The notes under the pieces are model-generated. The model was not told the DNA's origin and did no database searches. It saw only the letters and a list, made by a program, of their open reading frames with translations. 64,000 nt of DNA from positions 1,860,001 through 1,924,000 of the forward strand of contig JPOM01000001.1 in the NCBI GenBank assembly GCA_000733915.1, written 5' to 3'. Below are positions 20,028 through 29,649 of the stretch, piece after piece. Both the position numbers and the translations under genes were made by a program. The stretch comes from Caulobacteraceae bacterium PMMR1. GTDB taxonomy: Bacteria > Pseudomonadota > Alphaproteobacteria > Caulobacterales > Caulobacteraceae. The stretch's first letter is position 1; each line of letters opens with the position of its first letter.

Positions 20028-21288
20028 GGCGCCCGCCCGCCCTGGCCGCCTACGGCCTTATGACGCGCGTGCTGCAGCCCCTCGCGCCGGCCCTGCTCCA
20101 CCGGCGGCTGCGCCAGGGCAAGGAGGAGGCGCAGCGCCTGCCCGAGCGGCTGGGCGTGGCGTCCGTCCCCGCCCGGAGGGCCGCCTCGTCTGGCTGCACG
20201 GGGCCAGCGTCGGCGAGAGCCTGTCGCTGCTGCCGGTCGTGGAGGCGCTGGCGCGCGCCCGGCCCGAGCTCGGCGCGCTGGTGACGTCCGGCACCGTGAC
20301 CTCCGCGCAGCTGCTGGCCCGACGCCTGCCCGAGGGGGCGATCCATCAGTACGCCCCCGTGGACACGCCTGAGGTCGCGCGGCGGTTCCTGCAGGCCTGG
20401 CGCCCCGACCTGGCGGTGTTCGTCGAGAGCGAGGTCTGGCCGAACCTACTGACCGCCGCCCGCGACAAGGGCGTGCGCACGGCCCTGATCTCGGCGCGGC
20501 TGTCCTCGGCGTCCCTCGGCGGCTGGGCCCGGACGCGGCGCACGGCGCAAGCGCTGTTCGGCGGCTTCGACCTCGTGCTGGCCCAGGACGACGCGACCGC
20601 CGAGGGCCTGGCGGCGCTGGGCGCCCGGGATGACGGCCGGCTGAACCTGAAGCTCGCGGGCGCGCCCCTGGCCTTCGATCCTCAGGCGCTGCAGGCCGAG
20701 CGCAGCCGCCTCGCCGGCCGGCGCATGGTGCTGGCGGCCTCGACCCACCCGGGAGAGGACGAGATCGCGCTCGACGCCTTCTCCCGCCTTAACCGCCCCG
20801 GCGTGGTCCTGGTGATCGCGCCCCGCCATCCCGAGCGCGGGTCGTCCATCGCCGCCCTGGCGCACGCCCGCGGGCTGGCCGCGGGGCTCAGGAGCGCGGG
20901 CGCGGTCCTGGGCGAGACCCCCGTCCACGTGGCCGACACCCTGGGCGAGCTCGGGCTCTGGTATGCGCTGAGCGACAGCGCCCTGGTCGGCGGCTCGCTC
21001 CTGCCCGGGCCGGGCGGCCACAATCCTCTCGAGCCCGCCCGGCTCGCCGCGCCCGCCCTCAGCGGACCGCACGTCGACAATTGGCGCGGCGTCTTCGAGG
21101 CGCTCGCTCCGCTGACGCCTGTAGCGGCCGACGGCGACGATCTGGCCCGGCTCTGGGCCGAGGACCTCGACGACCCCGCCGCCGCCCGGGGCCGGGGCGA
21201 GGCGGCCAAGGCGCGGGCGCGGGCCCTCGCTCCCGACCTCGACGCCCTGACCCGGCGCCTGCTCGGGCTCGTGGACCGCGCCGGATGA
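20024..21288 (+). pseudogene. waaA: KDO transferase gene with a 1-base frameshift
   Basis: WaaA (KdtA) adds KDO sugars to lipid IVA at the inner membrane. The GTG start overlaps the previous TGA (GTGA). The N-terminal frame reads LQPLAPALLHRRLRQGKEEA to ERLGVAS. Then one base is missing in GTCCCCGCCCGG (about 20161-20174). The next frame restores EGRLVWLHGASVGESLSLLP, a GT-30 signature with the catalytic Glu, and runs intact through FVESEVWPNLL and GGSLLPGPGGHNPLEPA to the end. The repaired length is about 421 aa, normal for the family. The deletion sits beside a C-run, so an error is plausible. Confidence 0.88.
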
Positions 21289-22319
21289 GCCTGCCCACCC
21301 CCCGATGGTGGTACGTCCGGCCCCCAGCGCACGGCGGGGCGCAGGGTCGCTCGGCGCCGGCGCTGCGCCTGCTGCTCAGGCCCGTGAGCTGGGTTTGGGC
21401 TTGGGCGACGGCGCGGCGGATCGCGCGCGCGACGCCGGTCGATCCCGGCGCGCCGGTCATCTCGGTGGGCAACCTGACGGTCGGCGGCTCGGGCAAGACC
21501 CCGGTCGCCCGCGAGCTCCTGTGCGTGCTTCGCGCCCACGGCGTAGACGCCTTCGCCCTGTCGCGGGGCTACGGCGGGCGGCAGGCCGGGCCGCTCAGGG
21601 TCGATCCCGAGCGGCATACGGCGGCGGCGGTCGGCGACGAGCCCCTGCTGCTCGCGCGCGACGCGCCCACGATCGTCGCCCGCGACCGACCCGCCGGCGC
21701 CCGGCTGGCGGCGGCGCAGGGGGCCGAGGCGCTGGTGCTCGACGACGGCCACCAGAACCCGAGCCTGGCGAAGGCGCTGTCGCTGATCGTGGTGGACGGG
21801 GAGACGCGGCAGGACGAGTGGCCCTTCGGCGACGGCGCGGTCTTCCCGGCGGGGCCGCTGCGCGAGCCCCTCGCTGCGGGGCTGAGACGGGCGGACGCGG
21901 TGGTGATCCTGCTGCCGGCCGACCTCGACGCGCCGGACCCCGACCTCCTGCGCCTCTTTCGCGGCCGCCCGGTGCTGGTCGCACGGCTGGAGCCCGCGCA
22001 GCCGCCGCCCGCGGGGCCGCAGCTCGGCTTCGCCGGCGTCGCCAAGCCCTGGAAGGTCGCGCGCGCGCTGAAGGCCGCCGGCTGCGAGCTCGTCGACTTC
22101 GCGCCCTTCCCCGACCACGCGGCGTTCCGCGAGGCCGACCTGCGGTTCCTGAGCGCCCGGGCCGAGGCGCTGGGCGCAGGCCTGGTCACCACCGAGAAGG
22201 ACTGGGCGCGCCTGCCGCCGGACTGGCGCGCGCGCGTGACGCCCTGGCCGGTGCGCGCCCGCTTCCTGGACGAGGCGCAGCTCCTGGACCTGCTCCGCGG
22301 CGCGGTTCAGTCCTTGTAG
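21285..22319 (+). CDS. lpxK: Tetraacyldisaccharide 4'-kinase
   Basis: LpxK phosphorylates the 4' position of the lipid A disaccharide at the membrane. The 344-aa product has the P-loop-containing GNLTVGGSGKTP (residues 62-73), preceded by a hydrophobic segment, and SRGYGG and LDDGHQ motifs typical of the family. The ATG overlaps the waaA TGA by four bases (ATGA). The 3' end overlaps the convergent amidohydrolase gene by 13 bases. Confidence 0.94.
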   Translation: MSLPTPRWWYVRPPAHGGAQGRSAPALRLLLRPVSWVWAWATARRIARATPVDPGAPVISVGNLTVGGSGKTPVARELLCVLRAHGVDAFALSRGYGGRQAGPLRVDPERHTAAAVGDEPLLLARDAPTIVARDRPAGARLAAAQGAEALVLDDGHQNPSLAKALSLIVVDGETRQDEWPFGDGAVFPAGPLREPLAAGLRRADAVVILLPADLDAPDPDLLRLFRGRPVLVARLEPAQPPPAGPQLGFAGVAKPWKVARALKAAGCELVDFAPFPDHAAFREADLRFLSARAEALGAGLVTTEKDWARLPPDWRARVTPWPVRARFLDEAQLLDLLRGAVQSL

Positions 22320-23608
22320 ACCGCCCCGGCCTTCATCACGAAGCTCACGTGCTGCAGCAGGCTCACGTCCTGCAGCGGGTCGCCCTTGACCGCGATCAGG
22401 TCGGCGCTGTGCCCGGGCGTGAGCGCGCCGGCGTCCTCGGAGATGCGCAGGTGGTCGGCGGCGCGCACGGTCGCAGCCTGGATCGCCTCCAGCGGGCTCA
22501 GCCCCGCCCGGACGAGCAGCACGAACTCGTAGGCGTTGTCGCCGTGGCGCGAGACGCCGGTGTCGGTGCCGAAGGCGATCTTGACCCCCGCGGCATGCGC
22601 CCGGGAGACCATACCCAGCATCTTCGGCCCGGCTTCGCGCGCCTTGGCCGCCACCGCGGGGGTGAAGAAGTTGCCCGGGCCGTTGGCGATCTTGGCCACA
22701 TAGTCGCCGGCCATGAGGGTGGGGATCAGATAGGCCCCGTTCTGCTTCATCAGCCGCACGCCCTCCGGATCGAGGTAGGTGCCGTGCTCGATGGAATCGC
22801 CGCCCGCGCGCAGGAAGGCGTTGATCCCGTCCGCGCCATGGGCGTGGGCGGTCACGATCCGCCCCATGGAGTGGGCGGCCTGGACGATGGCCTTGAGCTC
22901 CTCGTCCGTCAGCTGCTGGTTCAGTCCCGCATTGGTGCGCGACAGCACGCCCCCGGTCGCCAGCACCTTGATGAGGTCCGCGCCGCTGCGGACCTGCTCG
23001 CGCGTCGCCCGCCGGCACTCGTCCGCGCCTGAGCAGATGGTCGGCGCGCGGTAGATGCGCACCAGCTCGTCCGGCATGTCGTTGGCGTCGCCATGGCCGC
23101 CGTGGGCCGAAATCGCGGAGCCCGCCGCCAGGATGCGCGGCCCGGCCAGCCGCCCGGAGGCGGTGGCGGCGCGAAGCGCGAAGATGCTCTCGTTGGGCGC
23201 GCCCAGGTCGGCCACGGTCGTGAAGCCGGCCTCCAGAGTCTTCTTCGCGAAATAGGCGCCGTCGAGGGCGAGGTCCGCCTTGGTCTTGGTGAACCGCTCG
23301 ACGTTCTGGTTGGGGTTCGTCTCGGACGTCAGGTGGACGTGGCAATCGATCAGGCCGGGCAGCACGAAACTGTCCTTCAGGTCGATCACCCGCCCGCCCG
23401 GGTCGGCGACATAGCCGTCGCGCACCTCGGCGATACGGCCGTCGCCCTTGATCACCAGCGTCTTGGCGGTGTCGACGCGGCCGCTGGCGGGATCCAGCAT
23501 CACGCGCCCGACCTGGACGAAGGTGATCGGCGGCGGCGGCGGGACGGCGCGGGCCGCGCTCGCCAGCCCGAGGGCGGCCGCGGCGGCGGCCATCGCGGTG
23601 CGGATCAT
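22307..23608 (-). CDS. Exported metal-dependent amidohydrolase (prolidase-like)
   Basis: The 433-aa product begins with a signal peptide (MIRTAMAAAAAALGLASAARA). It carries amidohydrolase-superfamily metal ligands: DCHVHL, the carbamylation-type Lys in ADLIKVLATGG, TAHAHG, SIEHGTY, and the final Asp in FGTDTG. The HSADLIAVKGDPL C-terminal motif is typical of the imidazolonepropionase/Xaa-Pro dipeptidase group (COG1228). It is likely a periplasmic hydrolase of dipeptides or cyclic amides; the exact substrate cannot be told. Confidence 0.85.
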   Translation of the reverse strand: MIRTAMAAAAAALGLASAARAVPPPPPITFVQVGRVMLDPASGRVDTAKTLVIKGDGRIAEVRDGYVADPGGRVIDLKDSFVLPGLIDCHVHLTSETNPNQNVERFTKTKADLALDGAYFAKKTLEAGFTTVADLGAPNESIFALRAATASGRLAGPRILAAGSAISAHGGHGDANDMPDELVRIYRAPTICSGADECRRATREQVRSGADLIKVLATGGVLSRTNAGLNQQLTDEELKAIVQAAHSMGRIVTAHAHGADGINAFLRAGGDSIEHGTYLDPEGVRLMKQNGAYLIPTLMAGDYVAKIANGPGNFFTPAVAAKAREAGPKMLGMVSRAHAAGVKIAFGTDTGVSRHGDNAYEFVLLVRAGLSPLEAIQAATVRAADHLRISEDAGALTPGHSADLIAVKGDPLQDVSLLQHVSFVMKAGAVYKD

Positions 23609-23643
23609 CTCAGGTATCCCCCTCTCGTGACGGGTCCAGCGCG

Positions 23644-24726
23644 TCAGGCGCCGGCGCGCTGAGCGAACATCAGCGCCGAGTCGGCGAGGGGCGCGACTCG
23701 CTCGGACATGGCCACGGCCTGCGGGCTGGACGCCGTGCCGTCCCGCACCCGCCCCGCGATGCCCTGCAAGATGCCCGCCAGCCGGAACTGGTTGTAGGCG
23801 ATGTACCAGTCGATCTCGGGCAGGCCCTGACGGCCGGTCAGCCGGCAGTAGAGCGCCACAGCCTCCTCCAGCGTCGGGATGCCCCAGGCCTTCAAGTCCA
23901 GCCCCGCCAGGCCGCTCCGCCCGTCCCGGGGCGTCAGCCATTGCATCAAGAAGTAGGTGAAGTCCGCCAGCGGGTTTCCGAGGGTGGACAGCTCCCAGTC
24001 CAGCACCGCAAGCACCCGCGGCTCGGTCGGGTGCAGCACCATGTTGTCCAGGCGGTAGTCGCCGTGCACGATCGAGGTCGCGTCGTCCTCCGGAACGGTC
24101 CGGGGCAGCCACTCGATCAGCCGCTCCATGGCGGGGATATGCTGGGTCTCGCTGGCGCGATACTGCTTGGTCCAGCGGTCGATCTGGCGGGCGAAGTAGT
24201 TGCCGGGCTTGCCGAAGTCCGCCAGGCCCGCAGCCGCGTAGTCGGTGTTGTGCAGGTCCGCGAGCGTCTTGATCTGCGACTCGTAGGTCGCGCGGCGCTC
24301 GTCGGGCGACAGGTCCGGCAGGGAGCCGTCCCACAGGATGCGGCCCTCCACCATGCTCATGACGTAGAACATGGTGCCGATCACGGCGTCGTCGGTGCAG
24401 AGCGCATAGGCGTGCGCGACCGGATAGCCGGTCCGGCCGAGCGCGGAGATGACCCGGAATTCCCGGTCCACCGCATGGGCGGAGGGCAGGAGCTTTCCGG
24501 GGGGCTTGCGGCGCAGGACGTATTTCCGCGTCGGCGTGATCAGCTGATAGGTCGGGTTGGACTGGCCGCCCTTGAACTGGCGGACCTCCAGCGGCCCCTC
24601 GAAGTCCGCGACGTTCGCCCGCAGCCAGGCCTCCAGGCGCGCCTCGTCGAAGCGGTGCCGCTCCTCCACGGGCTTCACGCCGGAGAAGGTCTCCTGAGCC
24701 GACGGTTGATCGGCGGCCTCGGCCAT
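23644..24726 (-). CDS. APH-fold phosphotransferase (ACAD10/11-like)
   Basis: The 360-aa product has the kinase-like APH fold: the phosphate-binding FKGGQSNPTYQL, the catalytic loop VHGDYRLDNMV, and the metal-binding LDWELSTLGNPLADF. It resembles the kinase domain found with ACAD10/ACAD11 acyl-CoA dehydrogenases, which acts on hydroxyacyl substrates. No dehydrogenase gene is adjacent, and aminoglycoside resistance is unlikely. It follows the amidohydrolase divergently spaced by 35 bases on the same strand and may share its transcript. Confidence 0.82.
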   Translation of the reverse strand: MAEAADQPSAQETFSGVKPVEERHRFDEARLEAWLRANVADFEGPLEVRQFKGGQSNPTYQLITPTRKYVLRRKPPGKLLPSAHAVDREFRVISALGRTGYPVAHAYALCTDDAVIGTMFYVMSMVEGRILWDGSLPDLSPDERRATYESQIKTLADLHNTDYAAAGLADFGKPGNYFARQIDRWTKQYRASETQHIPAMERLIEWLPRTVPEDDATSIVHGDYRLDNMVLHPTEPRVLAVLDWELSTLGNPLADFTYFLMQWLTPRDGRSGLAGLDLKAWGIPTLEEAVALYCRLTGRQGLPEIDWYIAYNQFRLAGILQGIAGRVRDGTASSPQAVAMSERVAPLADSALMFAQRAGA

Positions 24727-24785
24727 AGACGTGTCTCCTCCAGCTTATCCTTGCTCACCCGACCATAGCCCCAGTGCGGCGCGGC

Positions 24786-26069
24786 TCAAGCCCGGTTCGA
24801 TGCGCTGAGCGACCGCCAGCCGATGTCGCGCCGGTAGAAGCCGCCCGGCCAGTCGATGGCGGCGATCGCGCCATAGGCCCGGTCGCGCGCCTCCTGCAGC
24901 GTCGCGCCCCGCGCGCAGAGGTTCAGCACCCGGCCGCCGGCTGCGACCAGCTCGCCCGCCGCGTTCAGGGCGGTTCCGGCGTGGAAGACCTGCACGTGCG
25001 GATCAAAGCGGGCGTCCGCACCGCGGATCACCGTGCCGGCGACGGGGCTCTCGGGATACCCCCGCGCGGCCAGCACCACCGCGATGACCGACTCGTCGCG
25101 CCATTCCGGCTCGGGCAGGCGGCTGAGGTCGCCCGTCGCCGCCGCATACAGATAGGGCAGCACGTCGGACTTCAGCCGCATCATCAGCACCTGGCATTCC
25201 GGGTCGCCGAAGCGGGCGTTGAACTCCACCAGCTTGGGCCCCTCCGCGGTCAGCATGAGGCCGGCGTAGAGGACGCCCCGGAACTCCGCCCCCTCCGCCT
25301 TCAGCCCCCGGACGGCGGGCTCGATCAGGCGCTCGCGGGCGCTCGCCACGATCTCGGGCGTCAAGAGGGGCGCGGGCGTGTAGGCGCCCATGCCGCCGGT
25401 GTTGGGTCCCACGTCGCCGTCGCCCAACCGCTTGTGGTCCTGGGCGCCGCCGAAGAGCATCGCCCGGGTCCCGTCGCAGAGGGCGAACAGCGAGGCCTCC
25501 TCGCCCGCCATGAACTCCTCGATCACCACCCGCGCGCCGGCCGCGCCGAAGCGCCCGTGCAGCATGCCGTCGATGGCGTCCTCCGCCTGGGCGAGGTGGT
25601 GGCCGATCGCGACGCCCTTGCCCGCCGCGAGCCCGTCCGCCTTGACCACATAGGGGCCGCTGAAGCGGGCGAGCGCCGCCTTCGCCTCGGTGGGGTTGTC
25701 GAACACTTCGAAGCGGGCGGTGGGCAGGCCGTGGCGGACGGCGAAGGCCTTGGCGAAGGCCTTGGAGCTCTCGATGCGCGCGGCGAGCCGCGTCGGGCCG
25801 AAGCAGGCGATGCCCGCGGCCTGCAGGGCGTCGGCCAGGCCGGCGTCCAGCGCCGCCTCGGGCCCCACGACCACCAGGTCAGCGGCGATGTCCCGGGCCA
25901 GGGCGACCAGACCCTCGACGTCGGTGACGGCGACGGGCCTGAGCTCGGCGACCTTGGCGATGCCGGGGTTGCCGGGCGCGCAGACCAGGCGCGTGAGCTT
26001 GGGCGATTGGGCGATCTTCCAGGCAAGGGCGTGCTCGCGCCCGCCCGAGCCCACCAGGAGCACGTTCAT
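24786..26069 (-). CDS. purD: Phosphoribosylamine-glycine ligase
   Basis: PurD makes GAR from phosphoribosylamine and glycine in de novo purine synthesis. The 427-aa ATP-grasp enzyme begins MNVLLVGSGGREHALAWKI and carries the family motif RFGDPECQ and the ATP-grasp stretch PYVVKADGLAAGKGVAIG. The length is normal. It stands alone, with the unrelated kinase-like gene downstream. Confidence 0.97.
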   Translation of the reverse strand: MNVLLVGSGGREHALAWKIAQSPKLTRLVCAPGNPGIAKVAELRPVAVTDVEGLVALARDIAADLVVVGPEAALDAGLADALQAAGIACFGPTRLAARIESSKAFAKAFAVRHGLPTARFEVFDNPTEAKAALARFSGPYVVKADGLAAGKGVAIGHHLAQAEDAIDGMLHGRFGAAGARVVIEEFMAGEEASLFALCDGTRAMLFGGAQDHKRLGDGDVGPNTGGMGAYTPAPLLTPEIVASARERLIEPAVRGLKAEGAEFRGVLYAGLMLTAEGPKLVEFNARFGDPECQVLMMRLKSDVLPYLYAAATGDLSRLPEPEWRDESVIAVVLAARGYPESPVAGTVIRGADARFDPHVQVFHAGTALNAAGELVAAGGRVLNLCARGATLQEARDRAYGAIAAIDWPGGFYRRDIGWRSLSASNRA

Positions 26070-26176
26070 GACCGGCGGCTCTGAGGCGGCGCGCCGTCCC
26101 CGTCAAGGCGACGATAGCCAGCCGCCCGCGGCGCCGCTAAAGACTCGGGCTCGGCAATCCAGCGAAGGGGACGGGC

Positions 26177-26776
26177 ATGGCGAAGTCTTGGAGAGGGCGG
26201 CGGCTGGCCGCGACGGCGGCGGCTGCGGCCCTGGCGGCGGCGGCTCAGGCCCGCGCGGGCGAGGTGCTGGGCGGGGTCTACGCCCATGCGCTCGGCGAGG
26301 CGCAGCGCGAGAGCGGGGCCGACGTCATGGCGGCCTATCGCACCGACCGCATCGACGCGCTCCGCCTGATCTGGCGTCCCGAGCTGCATGTGCTGGGCAG
26401 CGTCAACACAGACGTGGACACCGATTTTGTCGCCGTCGGCCTCTCCTGGCCCATCCCGCTCGGCCACCGGTTCTACCTGCAGCCCGGCATCGGCTTCGCC
26501 TACACCACCGGCAAGGCGGGGCTGCCGGCGGTCAATGCGCCGGGTCTGTCGCCGCAGGAGATCCAGCGCCGCCTGAAGCTGCACGACACGCGCATCGACT
26601 TCGGCAGTCACTGGCTGTTCGAGCCGGAGCTGGCGCTGGGCTACCGCATCAACGAGCGCTGGGCGGTGGAGGCCTCCTACGTGCACCTGTCCACAGGCCA
26701 GATCACCCATTCGGGCAAGAACGAGGGGCTGGACGACCTCGGGCTGCGCCTGGCCTACCGCTTCGGCGGGCGCTGA
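26177..26776 (+). CDS. PagL-like outer membrane lipid A deacylase family protein
   Basis: The 199-aa product has a signal peptide (cleavage near AQARA-GEV) and alternating beta-strand character ending in Phe (LAYRFGGR), fitting an 8-stranded barrel. The segment VHLSTGQITHSGKNEGLDD near residues 171-190 resembles the PagL active-site region, in which His, Ser and Glu form a triad. PagL removes the 3-O acyl chain from lipid A. The catalytic assignment is an inference and sequence similarity is modest. It is divergent from purD and upstream of purA. Confidence 0.7.
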   Translation: MAKSWRGRRLAATAAAAALAAAAQARAGEVLGGVYAHALGEAQRESGADVMAAYRTDRIDALRLIWRPELHVLGSVNTDVDTDFVAVGLSWPIPLGHRFYLQPGIGFAYTTGKAGLPAVNAPGLSPQEIQRRLKLHDTRIDFGSHWLFEPELALGYRINERWAVEASYVHLSTGQITHSGKNEGLDDLGLRLAYRFGGR

Positions 26777-26800
26777 GCCTGGAGAGAAGGACCGCATCGG

Positions 26801-28090
26801 GTGCCAAGCGTCTGTGTAGTCGGCGCCCAATGGGGCGATGAGGGCAAGGGCAAGATCGTCGACTGGCTGTCCAACCGCGCCGACGTCGTGGTTCGCTTCC
26901 AGGGCGGCCACAACGCGGGCCACACGCTGGTGGTCGGCGACAAGGTCTATAAGCTCTCGCTGCTGCCGAGCGGGGTGGTGCAGGGCAAGCCGAGCGTGAT
27001 CGGCAACGGCGTCGTGGTCGATCCCTGGGCCCTGATGGACGAGATCGCGCGGGTCACGGCCCAAGGCGTGGAGATCACGCCGGAGATCCTGACCCTGGCC
27101 GACAACGCCTGTCTGATCCTGCCCCTGCACCGCGACCTCGACGCCGCCCGGGAACGCCAGGCGGGCGCGGCCGCCATCGGCACCACCGGGCGCGGCATCG
27201 GCCCGGCCTATGAGGACAAGGTGGGGCGGCGCGCCATCCGCGTGGCCGACCTCGCCGACCGCTCGGCGCTGGAGCAGAAGGTCGCGCGCCTGCTGGCCCA
27301 TCATCAGGCGCTGCGGCGAGGGCTCGACCTCCCCGAGGCCGATCCCGTCGAACTGATCGCGGCCCTGGAGGCGATCGCGCCCCGCATCCTGCCCTTCGCG
27401 CGACCGGCCTGGCGCCAGCTCGACCAGGCCTGGAAGGCCAACCGGCGCATCCTGTTCGAAGGCGCTCAGGGGGCGCTGCTCGATGTCGACCACGGCACCT
27501 ATCCTTTCGTGACCTCGTCCAACACCGTGGCGGGTCAGGCGGCGGCGGGCGCGGGCCTGGGGCCCCGCTCGGTCGGCTATGTGCTGGGCATCTGCAAGGC
27601 CTATACGACCCGTGTCGGCGCGGGTCCCTTTCCCACCGAGCTCGACGATGAGACCGGCCGGCGCATCGGCGAGCGCGGGCGCGAGTTCGGCACCGTCACG
27701 GGACGCCCCCGGCGCTGCGGCTGGTTCGACGCGGTCCTGGTGCGCCAGGCGATCGCAGCGGGCGGCATCGACGGCCTGGCCTTCACCAAGCTCGACGTGC
27801 TGGACGGCTTCGACGTGCTGAAGGTCTGCACCGGCTATCGCCTGCACGGACGGGACCTCGACCACTTCCCGGCCAACCTCGCCGACCAGCATGCGGTGGT
27901 CCCCGTCTACGAGGAGCTGGAGGGCTGGCCGGGCTCCACCCGCGGCGCCCGCACCTGGCGCGACCTGCCCGCAGCGGCCGTGAAATACGTGCGCCGGATC
28001 GAGGAGCTGGTCGAAGCGCCCGTCGCCCTGCTCGGCACCAGCCCCGAGCGCGACGACACGATCCTGATGCGCGACCCCTTCCAGGCTTAA
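26801..28090 (+). CDS. purA: Adenylosuccinate synthetase
   Basis: PurA joins IMP and aspartate with GTP toward AMP. The 429-aa product starts at GTG ([18 protein letters not shown]), with the GDEGKGK P-loop at residues 12-18, and contains [14 protein letters not shown] and the family motif GPFPTEL. The start is 24 bases after the PagL-like gene. It ends convergent with ubiB. Confidence 0.97.
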   Translation: MPSVCVVGAQWGDEGKGKIVDWLSNRADVVVRFQGGHNAGHTLVVGDKVYKLSLLPSGVVQGKPSVIGNGVVVDPWALMDEIARVTAQGVEITPEILTLADNACLILPLHRDLDAARERQAGAAAIGTTGRGIGPAYEDKVGRRAIRVADLADRSALEQKVARLLAHHQALRRGLDLPEADPVELIAALEAIAPRILPFARPAWRQLDQAWKANRRILFEGAQGALLDVDHGTYPFVTSSNTVAGQAAAGAGLGPRSVGYVLGICKAYTTRVGAGPFPTELDDETGRRIGERGREFGTVTGRPRRCGWFDAVLVRQAIAAGGIDGLAFTKLDVLDGFDVLKVCTGYRLHGRDLDHFPANLADQHAVVPVYEELEGWPGSTRGARTWRDLPAAAVKYVRRIEELVEAPVALLGTSPERDDTILMRDPFQA

Positions 28091-28124
28091 GCCGGGCCTG
28101 GCCGACGGCGGCCGATCTCGCCGT

Positions 28125-29618
28125 TCAGCGCAGCAGGGCGGCCAGGGCGGTCGCGGCGGCGGCGATGCTCAGGACGAGGGCGAGCGTCGCAAGCCCGCCG
28201 CCCTGGACGCGGACCGTCGGCGGGGGATCGTCGGCGGCGGCGCGCTCCAGCGCCCGGGCGAGGTGCTCGGCGGACAGCAGCCCCCGCTCCGCCAGCCTGC
28301 GCACCCGCGCCAGCGGCGACAGCTCACGAGCGATCCATCGCTCCACGACCGGACGGGCGGCCTCCCAGATGTCGTGGTCGGGGTCGATGCGACGCGCCAC
28401 GCCCTCCACCGTCACCATGGTCTTCTGCAGCAGCACGAGCTCGGGCCGCATGTGCATGTCGAAAAGGCCCGTGATCTCGAACAGCTGGCCGAGCAGGCGG
28501 CCCATCGACACCTCCCGCGCCGGCCGGCCGAAGATCGGCTCGCCCACGGCCCGGAGCGCCTGGGCGAAGTCGTCCACGCTGTGGATGGGCGGCACATAGC
28601 CCGCTTCAAGGTGGATTTCGGCCACCCGCCGGTAATCGCGCCGCAGGAAGCCCCAGAGGATCTCGGCCAGGAACCGCCGCTCGTCCGCGCTGAGCCGGCC
28701 CACGATGCCGAAGTCCACCGCCTGCAGCTGGGCGGGCGCGGTCACGAACAGGTTGCCCTCGTGCAGGTCGGCATGGAAGACGCCGTGGTCCATGGCCTGG
28801 GTCAGGAAGGCCCGGATGAGGTTGTTGGCGAGCGTGCGCCGGTCGAAGGCGCTCGGCAGGGCCGCGGCCGAGAGCGGCTGGCCTGCGGCCCACTCCAGCG
28901 TCAGGACGCGGCGCGCCACGCCCTCCCAGACCACGGCGGGGGCGGTCATGAAGGCGTCGCGCGCCATCACCTCGCCCATTTCGCTGGCGGCGGCGGCCTC
29001 GAGCCTTAAGTCGAGCTCCAGCTGCATCGAGCGGGCCACGGTCTGGACGAACAGGCGCGGCTCCAGCCGCCGGATCGCCGGCGCGGCGCGCTCAACGATG
29101 GCGGCGCCCAGGCGCATGACGTCGAGGTCGGCCGCGACGCGCCGCTCCACGCCGGGGCGCAGCACCTTGACCGCCACGCGCCGGCCGTCCTTCAGGGTGG
29201 CGGGGTGCGCCTGAGCCAGGGAAGCGGCGGCGATCGGCGGCTCGAAGCTGGCGAAGAGGCTCGCGATCGGCCGCCCCAGGCTGCGCTCCACCTCCGTGCA
29301 GGCGACCGTCATCGGGAACGGCGGCAGCCGGTCCTTCAGACGGGCGAGGTCGTCGGCGAAAGCCTGGCCGAAGATGTCGGCGCGGGTCGAGAGCAGCTGG
29401 CCGAGCTTGATGGCCACCGGCCCCATGCGCTCGAGCGCATGCGCCAGCCGCTCGCCCGGGCGCCCACGCCGCGCCGCAGGCCCGCTGAACAGGCGCAGGA
29501 GCCCTGCGATCCAGCGCGCCGCGACGGGCAGGTGACCGGCGATCTCGCGCGGGGCGAGGGCGTCGAAGCGCACCAGCACCCAGCCCGCGGCGATGAGACG
29601 GAACGGCGCGAGGATCAT
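28125..29618 (-). CDS. ubiB: UbiB-family ABC1 kinase-like protein (ubiquinone synthesis)
   Basis: UbiB is an atypical kinase/ATPase needed for ubiquinone biosynthesis at the inner membrane. The 497-aa product has the KxGQ motif (IKLGQLLSTRADIFG, K71), the Ala-rich loop AAASLAQAHPATL, the catalytic HADLHEGNLFV and the metal-binding VDFGIVG. A C-terminal hydrophobic helix anchors it. It follows ubiE by 31 bases, probably as an operon. Confidence 0.93.
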   Translation of the reverse strand: MILAPFRLIAAGWVLVRFDALAPREIAGHLPVAARWIAGLLRLFSGPAARRGRPGERLAHALERMGPVAIKLGQLLSTRADIFGQAFADDLARLKDRLPPFPMTVACTEVERSLGRPIASLFASFEPPIAAASLAQAHPATLKDGRRVAVKVLRPGVERRVAADLDVMRLGAAIVERAAPAIRRLEPRLFVQTVARSMQLELDLRLEAAAASEMGEVMARDAFMTAPAVVWEGVARRVLTLEWAAGQPLSAAALPSAFDRRTLANNLIRAFLTQAMDHGVFHADLHEGNLFVTAPAQLQAVDFGIVGRLSADERRFLAEILWGFLRRDYRRVAEIHLEAGYVPPIHSVDDFAQALRAVGEPIFGRPAREVSMGRLLGQLFEITGLFDMHMRPELVLLQKTMVTVEGVARRIDPDHDIWEAARPVVERWIARELSPLARVRRLAERGLLSAEHLARALERAAADDPPPTVRVQGGGLATLALVLSIAAAATALAALLR

Positions 29619-29649
29619 GGACGCCCGGGGCCGCCCCCGCCGGCCAGGA

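Noticed and set aside
22307-24334. 675-codon frame covering the amidohydrolase and beyond
   Set aside because: The N-terminal 240 codons are a shadow of the phosphotransferase gene; the true start with signal peptide is at 23608.
23644-24726. Aminoglycoside resistance gene
   Set aside because: The APH fold is present but the sequence follows the ACAD10/11-type kinase group rather than resistance enzymes.
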